64,000 nt of DNA. Source: Lepiota brunneoincarnata. Taxonomy: Eukaryota > Basidiomycota > Agaricomycetes > Agaricales > Agaricaceae. Below the pieces are notes generated by a model. It searched no databases and was not told the DNA's origin. It saw only the letters and a list, made by a program, of their open reading frames with translations. The stretch's first letter is position 1. The number at the start of each line of letters is the position of its first letter. Location of the stretch: positions 1 to 64,000 of the forward strand of contig JAEBUN010000029.1 of assembly GCA_023014365.1 (NCBI GenBank), written 5' to 3'. Below are positions 1 to 9,059 of the stretch, one piece after another. A program made the position numbers and the translations under genes.

Positions 1-105
1 TATAATCGGGACGTGGGTTCTATAGACGACCTGCTCGTGCAACTCGGTTTGTCTCTGCCGCCCCTCCCTCCTTTCCTAGAACCTTCTCTCACATTGTCCT
101 TTAAG

Positions 106-1485
106 CGGACAGAGCGACCACGTTGACGGTCGAGTCAGGCTCTCCCGCGGGGACACTGGTTGATTTCTTCCCTCTGATGCGACACGTACCGACATGGCTC
201 CCATTTACATCCTTCAAGCGCAACGCACTCGAGACGCGCAAAGCCGTCGAAGCGTTATTTCAGGTACCTTATGATTTGGTGAGGAGAGACATGGTTAGTG
301 GTTGAGAGTCTCAGCGGGGCGAATCAGGCTCGTGATGATGATGATGACCCCTTAGAACATCGGGACGGCAGAGCCTTCGTACGTCTCGAATCTAGTCGAG
401 AAGCTTTCAACGCCAGAAGGGCATCTATCGACCGAAGACGAATCTGACATTCAAGGAAGCGCAGGAACGTTGTACGGAGGTGAGTAGTCATTCATGTTAT
501 GCACATCCTTGACTCTGAGGAATTTTTATTTTTTTTAGCTGCCGAGGACACGGTAGGCCATTTTCCAACCTGGGATTTTGATAAATACCTGACTATATGG
601 AAAAGTGGCACGACTCCACTCGTTCGTCTTTGCAATGGTTCTTCATCCCGTGTCTATAAGAAGGCACAGGCAGAGATGGATTTGGTAGTTGGAAATCAAC
701 GCTTACCAACTTTCGGTGATAGACCGAACCTCCCATACCTCGAATGTGTTTTGAGGGAGATTCTCAGGTAAGCCATGGTTATCCCCATGAGTTTGGCACC
801 CTTTTTTTTTTTTTTACATGATTCGTAGATGGAATGTTCCCGTTCCTTTGGGTTTACCTCACCGCTTGATGGAGGATGATATACCGTGATTTCCTCTTGC
901 CTGCAGGTGCAACCGTTGTTGTGAACATATAGTGCGTATCTGAACCCCATTTGGATCGCTTTTCCTTGACATCTTATTACGCAGTGGTATTCTCCAAGAC
1001 TGTGAGAGGCCAGAAGAATTTATTCCCGAGCGATACATGGAGAATCCGGATCTACCGGACCCGTGTAGTGTAGTCTTTGGATTTGGACGCCGGTACGATT
1101 TCCGATCTGTCTCGGTGTGCTGTTTTGTCGAGCGCTGATCATTTTGATCTTGATCCCCGTAGGATTTGCCCTGGTCGCCATTTTGCGGAAGATAGCATAT
1201 GGTCGATCGCTGCCAATCTGATTGCGACGATGGACATATCCAAAGCTCTGGACGAGAATGGAGAACCAATTACACCCCCTCTGGAATTTACTACTGGTTT
1301 CGTCAGGTATAAACTCTCTCCTTGTTTGTTTCTTTTTGTGTTGATGACTTGCTTGCGTTAGCCACCCGAAACCCTTTAAATGCAGTATCAAGCCACGCTC
1401 AGACCGGATTCAGGCCCTTATAGGCCAAGTTGACCCAGGAAATTATGTGTTTCCGGTTGACAAAGGCAATCGAACCAAACCTTGA
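106..1485 (+). pseudogene. Cytochrome P450, C-terminal two thirds, frame-disrupted
   Basis: Heme-thiolate monooxygenase of the fungal microsomal type; the N-terminal exons lie beyond the left edge. Exons can be followed by GT...AG introns: about 106-293, 356-479, 539-552, then 606 onward, 985 onward and the last exon ending at TGA 1483-1485. Visible P450 landmarks are the 'PTWLPF' helix region, 'GTAEPSYVSNLVEKL', the K-helix ExxR ('ECVLREILR', about 740-770), 'ERPEEFIPERY' and the heme loop 'FGFGRRICPGR', whose Cys lies just after an intron at about 1094-1163. Reading frame breaks: the I-helix exon (606-655) is out of frame on both sides (a base is missing near 650 before 'KKAQAEMD'), and two bases are missing near 884 before 'RDFLLPAGATVV'. 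These breaks argue for a pseudogene. Sequencing error is possible but would have to hit several places. The family is certain; the CYP subfamily is not assigned. Confidence 0.85.
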
Positions 1486-1622
1486 ATTTATGCCCACTCT
1501 GTGTGTTTCTATCCCCCCCTCTAAGTACTGGATCATACCTACTATCATTTGTCCCGCGCCTCAGGCTTCAATAGTCGAAACGTATTAAACAGGGTTCCAC
1601 AGTAACCATATTTGTCAGTGCC

Positions 1623-2064
1623 ATGACTTTTTTTGGGCAAGGTTCTAGAATGTTCTTGGGCCTGAGCCTCGCCTCCCTTGCTTGCACTTCTTATGCACAC
1701 GTCATGTCCTCAAACAACGATGACGCTCAGCCTACAGCACCTTCCGAGGTCCTCCTCCTTCCGAGCTCAGAGAGCACCTCAGGATCAGCGATGCAGATCA
1801 ACATCGGGGGTGCTGCGGTCTCTTTAGTCGACGAGTTGGGTCCGATGGTGGTTAACAATGACGGGGTATACTCATCCGTTCCTGGAATCACACAAGATCT
1901 GAATAGTCTTTGATGTATAGACACTTTCAAGAATAGCGAATTGCCAGAGTAGGACACCTGAAGAACGGGCGAGGACATTGAGAGTTCTCGTTACCAGCCC
2001 TGACTGGTTTCGGCCCGACAGGCTCCGCCTATCGAATGAGGAAAAGAAATTGCGAGAGGGATAG
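1623..2064 (+). CDS. Small putative secreted protein, 128 aa, two exons
   Basis: Exon 1 is 1623-1865 and exon 2 is 1921-2064. The 55-nt intron runs from GTATAC to GTATAG, and both exons are whole codons. Without splicing the frame ends at 1913 and the conserved end is lost. The start of the protein is hydrophobic ('FLGLSLASLACTSYA'), consistent with a signal peptide; a second Met at 1650 would give a more typical one. The spliced C-terminal half reads 'DELGPMVVNNDG' followed by 'TLSRIANC...ARTLRVL'. I recognise this as a motif seen in many fungal proteins of unknown function (LGPVVVNxDGTLSRIxNW...TLRVL). No function is known to me. The usual Trp after 'RIAN' is Cys here and the tail is charged. 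Moderately sure of the gene, not of secretion. Confidence 0.68.
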
Positions 2065-3686
2065 GGATGGCACCACGAAGCTGCTGCTGTTGGCTTTGTT
2101 GGGCGTTTGACGTGTTGAACGCCCTGAGCTCTCTCTCCCGCTTTGTTGTTGATTGATTAATTGATTTTTGGGTCCCGACTAGGGCGGGCCGCGAGCATGT
2201 GTAAAAATGGATAGAATAGGTCTTCTTCTTCTTCGCATGGGTACATGGATAGTTGTCATACCGAGTGGTGATCCGAGTCTGACGAGCCGACTCGCGAGTT
2301 GTGTTGAGTCCGAGCCACAGACAGGTACTGTGGGGACTTTTTTTTATTTCTTTTTTTTATTAACTATTCCAAGTCGTGCCACCAGAGCTCTAGACTTCCC
2401 TGCCTCCTTGGGGAGAGAGGAACGTGGGAGGGGGTAAGCGTCCAGGAATGGGTTGATTTTTTATTTATTGGGTTGGAGTGGATTCACTTGCTTGCCATCT
2501 CGAGCCTACCCCTTCCTTGAGTCGGCACCCATTCCTTGAAACCCCCCCTTGGAACCCCTCCTCTGCCACCTGTTCAAAAAGAAAGAAAAAAAGGGGGGAA
2601 TGTCTATGCCACATCCGGTTGAAGTACGCTGATCAATGAGTTACGCTCGGAAGCAAATCTACACGCAGAAACCGAGAGTGAATGCTGCACTACGCCGTGA
2701 GCGGGATGGATATGGATTCCGAGCCTCCTCCAACCTGAGAGAGTGTTCTGAGAACTTTCGGGATTTATCAAACCAAGAGGCTGACAACTTCTCAGCTCTC
2801 ATCCCGTTGCCTGTCAATAACCGGGAATATCTTCCTTCTTCTTCTTTTCTTTTTCTTTAGCTACAGTCTGTGCACTCGTTACGAGGAGACAGCAAAACAA
2901 TACCACTCCAATTGGTTTTTGGAGGCACGGATGCCCCCGCTGAACTAAGGTCTTGCTCATCAAACGTCTTGCGCAGAACGATTGGCCAGCTTCCCCTGGC
3001 ATCCCTTGAACTCATGTCCCAGACCCACAGCTTCAGTTCCTTGGCAGTGTATTCCGAAAAAAAAAAGAACACAAATTGATTCTATCCTATCATTAGTTCC
3101 GAGCCCCCCCCAAAAAAAATACCAAGGGGCAGGGGCCAGACATTAATATTGAGGACCGGGGGGGTTGGCACGAGGCTCAGGCGACGGTCCTCAACGCGAC
3201 TCTCCTTGACCAGGCATGAGCCCCACCAGAATGGCAGAGTTCAAGGCGCCAGGAACTATGTAAGATGGAGAAACACACTAGCTCAAGCTTCATGCGGATG
3301 CCGACAAGTCCGTACGTCAGAGTGGCTGCACTATGCTGATGATCGGCGGGATTGGAACTTAGTCCTTCGTCAAGCTTCCAACGTCTGTACTTCAGCACTT
3401 AATTTTCGATAATACCGATACTAGCGCACTTGATATATTAGACACCGTACATACGCTATACTAAGCTAGCGGGTAGTGTCACCACTAGTATCTATGTGTG
3501 CACGCCACAGAGCACTCAAGGGATGAACTAACCAAAGCTGACACAAGGTCGACCAGTGGCACGGGTACCAGAAGTACTTTTTCTGAATCCTGGCATCCGC
3601 TCCCATGGAGCCTGTAGCTTGGTTTGTTCGTGTGGGACAAGGACAAAGGTTCCGTCTTGATTACGTTCCCAAGTGTTCTGTGTCGT
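2065..3686. other. Intergenic spacer without recognisable gene
   Basis: About 1.6 kb with homopolymer runs (T at 2338-2360, C and A runs at 3100-3120). Several short open frames occur on both strands, but none shows a domain, a splice pattern or coding-like composition. I see no repeat or RNA gene here. Confidence 0.5.
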
Positions 3687-5550
3687 TCAATGCTTATATG
3701 GAAAGAAGAGCAAAGGAAACGATCGACGGACCTCCCATGTTTTCCCATTGATAGTCAACCTCCGCAGCTCTGGGGAGCCGCGCTTCATAATATCGGCAAC
3801 AAGCTCCATGTCCACCATACGACGCTTTCTTGGTTTAACATTTCGGATATCGAAAGAAGCAGTATAGAGCTTTGGAAGAGACGGCACGAATTCCCTCAAG
3901 ATCGCCTACGATGCGTGTTAGGCGTGAGATACCAAGGGAGGCGCTTGCAGAGACGGACCAGTGTGTGCCTGCCCGCGCACAATGTCACCTCTTCCAACTC
4001 CTTACAGCTTCCCAATAGCTGCCTCAACGACCTTACGTTAATATACACCGACCCAAGATCAAGGACTCGTAGGGTCCCAGCATGGCAATTACACAAATGG
4101 TCGATGATGCTGCCAAAACTGACGTTCGCACCGGAATTACTCCATGGTGAGTCACCGTCGCATACGGCGCGAAGCGTGTGTATCGGGGAGGATGTTATGA
4201 CCCAGCGGATCCATTTACAAAAACTATGAGCCTCTTTCCGTGTCTGCATTTTAATGAGTCGTGCCGTAAATTCACGGAGGTGTGTAAGATCAGGCCGGTG
4301 GATCGGCACTTTGAGTTGCTAAAGACACCAGCAAGCGTTCCAAAATTATTACTCAGAATATGTGCATGTCCAAAGAGGGACGCACCCAATAATATCTCAA
4401 TTCAACCCTCTCCAGCTTGGGCAATTGGTTCAAAAACGTAAATATATCCTCGTTTGCGAGTGAGTACGACAGACCCAATGACAGACTCCGGACGTTCCGC
4501 TCCAAGAAGGGTACGACGGATTTTAGAACTCCTGGTGTCACGGAGCCGCAATTATTCTTTATTAACGGACAAAGGTTCCGTTCGGAGTGGCCATCAGGTA
4601 ATGATAAGGTAATCGAGGTGAGTACAAGGAAGGGAAGAGAAGGGAAGGGAAGGGAAGAGACGAAGAGAAAAAGGCAAAATTGCCCCCCCGAGGCGTACCT
4701 TTAGGTGCAACTCTGTAAGTGAATCGGACAGCCTGCGGAGCCAGTCTGGGAGAAGTTGGAGGATTGCCCTTGTGGGACTATGGATCGTCAGTTTTGACAG
4801 GCCGGTGATTTCTGAGAGAAGGGGTGCGCGTAGTTCGTCAGTGCAGGACGTGTTTACGGCGAGTTCGTGGAGATTCAGTGGACCGTGTATGGGCGGGCGT
4901 GGTTCTTCGGAGAAGACAGACGGGGACGCTGATGAAGATGAGGAGGCAAAGTACTTTAGAACTTGGCTGAAGATATCTTCGTGGAATGTCGCGGGAGTCA
5001 AAATCGCCACACGGATGTTCTTGAATGCTGTGATTGCGTTGAGGATGGTTGTGGACAATGTGCTCCTAGGTGGCGGTCGAGGTGTCAGAAAGCCTATGAA
5101 GGGCACCGACAGGAACATGAATGATAGGAAAAAGATGGATGAGGCAGTCATTTAGTATTCTTGAGGGGGGCATGGAACTTGGGGGCCTACCGGCTATTTC
5201 GATAATTTCGACGAGATGGGCATACTGAGGAAGGGTTGCTGAGAGGAGGTTCGAAGTTGCCTAGACAGGGTGGAGAAACCTGTCAGAGTTCTCGCTAAGC
5301 TTCGAAGGGGTCATACCGGTATAGAACTAGTGTCTCTTAATGCAAGAACAGGTCGAAAATGGGGTGCAAGCACGACCCGATGATAAAGGAATTTCGAGGC
5401 TGCTCGGTTGAATGCTCGGTTGATCAATGAACATTGAAAAAGTCCCGCATAATCGTTTTGCATAATGCAGAGTATTAGGAATAGAACATCATCAGGGAGC
5501 TCATTCGCAGGCTGGCTCGTCATCGGCGGCGCTTGATCAACGGTACGCAA
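3687..5550 (-). CDS. F-box / leucine-rich-repeat-like protein, seven exons
   Basis: Likely substrate adaptor of an SCF ubiquitin ligase. The F-box is at residues 14-55 ('NELPDDVLFLILCIMQND...LINRAFNRAASKFLYH'). The rest resembles the irregular LRR tail of fungal F-box proteins ('LRVLDLGSVYINVRSLRQLL', 'LRRLTINGKTWE'). Exons on the minus strand: 5550-5317, 5260-5191, 5093-4699, 4556-4386, 4318-3959, 3905-3732 and 3692-3687. All introns are GT...AG and every phase agrees, giving 469 aa. The last intron (3731-3693) is an in-frame 39 nt, so retention would only lengthen the tail to 482 aa. Joins that prove the splicing include 'SSIP|ATSNLL', 'EIAG|FLTP' and 'GRHTL|AILREF'. No frame break is seen, so the gene looks intact. 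The target of the F-box protein is unknown. Confidence 0.85.
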
Positions 5551-5945
5551 CGTTCAAGATGAAATCACTGATTGCTGACATAATCTGAGCCGAGGTTGTT
5601 GCGTCAATGTTCTCGGCCTTGTCTCGAAACAGTTGAGTGGCAACGCGGCTAGGTCTGGAGCCCGTGTCTCTGGCCCACTGACCAGTGCAAGTGAGTGATG
5701 GAAGGGGGCAAATTCTCTGTTGACAAGCCTCATCCAATGAAACAGGCTATAGGAGTCCTCGACGGCATAAGCATGTTACAATGTCCGTTCACTGTTCGCA
5801 ACCCCGGTTCTCTACGTACAAACGCCTGAGGTTGGGGGCCAATTAACAAGGTGCATTGATGCGTTGTAAATGCAACACGAACATGGTTACCCTTCGTCGA
5901 TGATATTCAGTGTTCAGTCTTTGGTGAGTTTCGCGTGCTCCTGCT
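5551..5945. other. Spacer between F-box gene and IF1 gene
   Basis: About 395 bp. It must hold the promoter of the F-box gene (read leftward) and the 3' end of the IF1 gene. I see no clear TATA box, repeat or further gene. Confidence 0.4.
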
Positions 5946-6386
5946 TTAATTTGGCCTGTGGAAGATGTCGAATGAGTTCAACTGCGGTTGAAAGAAAGCA
6001 GAAAATGAACATACGACTTCTGCCTCCTTCTGTGCGATCTGAAGAAACCAATTTAGCCACAGAACACGAACAACACATACGACAGACCTGAGCAGCAAGT
6101 TTCTTCAGTTGCGCCTCCTCATGGAGACGAACATATTGATCTAAAGTACGCAGTAAGCGTCAGATCCACTAATTATGCGACAGTGTTTACCTTCATGGGC
6201 CTTTTCCTTCTTGCTGGACAAAGCTTATAGTAAGACCGCTGGTTGGGCTCGCCGAAGACAAGTCACGTACCTGAATTCCTTGGATCGAGCGACACTGCCT
6301 TCTGAGCGCTCGCTGAAATAGCGAACCCTGAGATCTCTTTGAAGTATCTGAGGGAGACGACGACCAACAATGAGACGTGCAAGCAT
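5946..6386 (-). CDS. INH1: Mitochondrial F1F0-ATPase inhibitor (IF1/INH1 family)
   Basis: Small matrix protein that blocks ATP hydrolysis by F1 when the membrane potential collapses. Recovered by splicing five exons on the minus strand: 6386-6271, 6213-6191, 6140-6088, 6038-6018 and 5981-5946, total 82 aa. The start is an Arg-rich mitochondrial presequence ('MLARLIVGRRLPQILQRDLR'). The mature part carries the family hallmarks: 'SEGS', then 'KKEKAHEDQYVRLHEEAQL', matching the inhibitory helix (xKREKAxEDxYxRxxExEQL) and passing into a short coiled coil. The last intron (6017-5982, 36 nt) is in frame, so its retention would add 12 residues. The gene faces ATP14 head to head, with only 91 bp between start codons. 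The family is clear from the sequence; exact exon ends in the tail are less sure. Confidence 0.83.
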
Positions 6387-6477
6387 GGTGTATATGTTGT
6401 TGTTGAGTCTCATGAACAGTTGGATCCCGGAGTGCACTGTCACGCTCTCGTCACGTCACATCTTACTTTTCGCCACC
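6387..6477. promoter_or_regulatory. Compact bidirectional promoter of IF1 and ATP14
   Basis: The 91 bp between the start codons of two ATP-synthase genes transcribed in opposite directions must contain both 5' leaders and the shared core promoter. No TATA box is evident. A pyrimidine-rich run and a good Kozak context ('CGCCACCATGT') precede ATP14. Co-regulation is inferred from the layout only. Confidence 0.6.
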
Positions 6478-7006
6478 ATGTCTGCTATCCTCAGGCAAGC
6501 TACGGTTGCTGTACGTCTCGTCTTCCTCGTCTCCGTTATGTACATTAACAAACAAAATCAGGCTCGCCAAGTCTCGCGCGTGCGCGCCTTCTCCTCCACC
6601 ATCGTCGCGCGCAAGGGTATGTGTGTTTGTTTCGTGGCAGAGGAACCTGATCCCGAATATACCCGTAGACCTCATTCAGGATTTTTACGTCCGTGAAATA
6701 AAAGCATACAAGCCAACACCTGTGGTATGCCTGTTTTCCGCTCGCAAAATACTGCTCTGACGTAGAGAATAGGCGAAGGATGCACATGTCGGTGTCGTGA
6801 AGCAGTTTACTCTCCCCCCTTCGCCGCAGACTCCCGCCATTCCTGCCGACCTTGCCACCGAACTCTCGGCATATGATGCTGCAGAACCAACTATAGCTTC
6901 CGCGTCCTCCGCTTCTGCCAGTGCTGAGGAGGGTAGCGGTGGTGCCGACGAGTTCCTTAACCTCCTCGAACAGGACCTCCCGAAAGTGCAACATGGCCAC
7001 CACTAG
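6478..7006 (+). CDS. ATP14: Mitochondrial ATP synthase subunit h (ATP14)
   Basis: Component of the peripheral stalk of F1F0-ATP synthase in fungi. Four exons: 6478-6510, 6562-6616, 6669-6724 and 6773-7006, total 125 aa, with GT...AG introns and consistent phases. The spliced start 'MSAILRQATVAARQVSRVRAF' with 'SSTIVARK' is a typical matrix-targeting presequence. The mature part begins 'DLIQDFYVREIKAYKPTP' and continues 'AKDAHVGVVKQFTLPPSP', the conserved core of subunit h. A Pro/Ala/Ser-rich acidic tail ('ELSAYDAAEPT') is usual for the family. The gene looks intact and was not visible as one open frame because of the introns. Confidence 0.9.
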
Positions 7007-7538
7007 ATTACCCTTGATATATCAACTTAGAGACGAATGCAACTGCTTTTTCAACAACATGATTTCCTGAAACACGTTTGGCCGGACTGTGCGCGTGCAT
7101 CTCGTCGTTTTTACTCTTCTGAGCAGATACACCAATCGGTCTTGATACCGCTCCGGGCATATCAAGAACTTTCGAGCCATCGACCATTACAGCACGTTCC
7201 GTGCATAGGAGATTCTGCCACAATCGAACATCCAAGGCTAAAATGTGCATGCCATAACGCAGACACACGTTCAAGGAGAGAGCATATGACTGTCTGCTAG
7301 CGAAACTGATGTTGCTCTCCTCCACGAGGGTCCTCCAGTGAAGCCCGACTCGAGTCCCAATGAGGATCCAATCCATTCGATCGGTATCGGGAGTCCCATC
7401 AGAAGGTTTGCACGCGAACGTGCTTGTCTCCCAGTCAGCTCAAGGGGGGTTTGGAAGTTAGAGTGACTAATGTTTCATTCTCTCCTTCAGGGCATCGAGA
7501 ATCAAGAACACACCGACGCGCGTTTCACGCCAGCACTG
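7007..7538. other. Intergenic spacer
   Basis: Holds the 3' end of ATP14 and the upstream region of the SurE-like pseudogene. The open frame on the minus strand at 7008-7376 has no recognisable domain or splice context. Confidence 0.45.
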
Positions 7539-7546
7539 TATAAATA
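7539..7546 (+). promoter_or_regulatory. TATA box of the SurE-like gene
   Basis: TATAAATA lies 47 bp upstream of the ATG at 7593, a normal spacing for a fungal TATA promoter. It has survived although the gene behind it is broken. Confidence 0.5.
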
Positions 7547-7592
7547 ATGTAGATTAACGGGTGAGTGGAGTCAACACCCTCAACTGGACTCG

Positions 7593-8727
7593 ATGAAATC
7601 TTCATTTGCAAATATTCTCGCTCTCGCTGCCCTAGCCGTGAGCGTGGGTATTCGGAACATTGTGCTGACGAGGGGCGATGGCTGGGCCACTGCACAGAGT
7701 ACGACGCACTGAAGGCAGCAGGCCATCATGTAAACATTTGTATTACATGGGTACCTGAGTTGTGTTGACTGCCGAACTCAGGTTGTTCTATCTACACCCG
7801 CCGTTAACCATTCGGGGACCGGGTCTTCGAGCGCATCACCTCAACCACTCACCCAGCCGCGCCAACTTAACACCTGCCCGACCGGGTCTCCAGCTGATCG
7901 TAAGTATCAGTTCTTCTTTATCCCTCGACCCCACTGATGTCGAACCTTGTCGTAAATCAGCCAACATCCACTATGTGAATTCGTTCCCGTGCGTGAGCGT
8001 TGTACCTGAAAACTATGCCGCAAGAATACCTTCCTCCCCCCAGAGTCGATGCTGTCAGAGCCGGAATCCAAACCTTTGCTCCTCGAGTGTTCGGAGCCCC
8101 CCTGAATTGCTCGTTAGTGGTTCAAATGTTAGAAGCGAGTTTACCCTGGTGAAGAAAACAGTCGTCACGATGCTGGACCTTGTTCCAAGACAACCTGGCA
8201 ATCCTAAGTGGATCGGGAACCATGTAAGCCGTTGCCGCATATATCAAACCATTACTCAACCTAACCCCCTGTTAATACCAGCGGGGTGACGTCCGATGCC
8301 ACACTACAAGGTATCCCTGCCTTCGCCTTCTCTGGTGCCTCAGCCTCTCGAGTCTCCCACATAACGCTCACCACTCAACCCTGATGCGGCATCCACGGTT
8401 GCTGCATGCATCTACACTTTGCTCGTCCTCGAATTCCTCAGTACCTACCTCCCGCAGAGCACCCAAGGGCCATTCATCCAACCAGGGATTAGCATCAACG
8501 TCAACCTGCGCGAATGGTGCAAACGATCTCAAGTTTTGTTGGGTAGCACTGCGGGGACCGATACCCCCTTGTGTGGGACGAGAAATTTGCCGTCGGAGTT
8601 GAATGTAGCTAGGGAATCGTGTTTTGTGAGCGTGAGTGTGTTCAATGCGACGACCAAGTTGGATACGGGTACTGCGGCGCAAAAGCCGGTGTTTGATAAG
8701 CTGGCGTCTATTTTGGACTGTTTTTGA
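7593..8727 (+). pseudogene. SurE-like acid phosphatase / nucleotidase, decayed
   Basis: Secreted fungal SurE-fold phosphomonoesterase. It starts with a signal peptide ('MKSSFANILALAALAVSV'), then 'IRNIVLTRGDGWATAQ', where functional members read 'NIVLTNDDGWA'. The metal-binding NDDG is therefore changed to RGDG. After an intron ending about 7781, 'VVLSTPAVNHSGTGSSS' and 'NTCPTGSPAD' follow; then 'PNIHYVNSFPCVSV', 'GIQTFAPRVFGAP', 'PELLVSGSNVRSEF' (usually SGPNxGNN), 'GIPAFAFSGASASRVS' and the tail 'CFVSVSVFNATTKLD...KLASILDCF'. These blocks are in order but in different frames. Breaks sit near 7697 (missing bases before 'EYDALKAAGHH'), near 8096 (one C missing from a C run) and near 8383. About 8150-8300 is unalignable. 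The family is clear; loss of activity is inferred from the breaks and lost ligands. Confidence 0.8.
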
Positions 8728-9059
8728 GGAGTGAGGGGATCTTATGGGAGGTAGAATTAACAATCATGAGGTGTATGCCATATATTCCAACCAAAGATAT
8801 TATGGCAATTAAGACCACCGTTGGTGATGTCAATACCTAGCTGAATCATTCTGCTCTTCACCGCCAAACACCACTAGCTACTGCATTGCAACACTGAACA
8901 CTCTCCCTCTTCCTTAAAGACCTTCAACAGCGCAGCAACATAGGGCTACTCTCCAGCTTTTAAGAACACGCCATGACTACCTGGAGTCTTGGCCACTGGG
9001 GCCCTACGTTTTATAATTGGTATCAAACAGCGACGCTACGTACATATATGTGCCATTTC

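Noticed and set aside
859..1391. Open frames on the minus strand opposite the P450
   Set aside because: Antisense shadows of P450 exons, which are supported by conserved motifs and splice sites.
2207..3412. Several short frames in the 1.6-kb spacer
   Set aside because: Low complexity, mutually overlapping on both strands, no recognisable motif.
7008..7376. 122-codon open frame on the minus strand after ATP14
   Set aside because: No domain, no start context and no splice extension; it lies in the ATP14 3' region.
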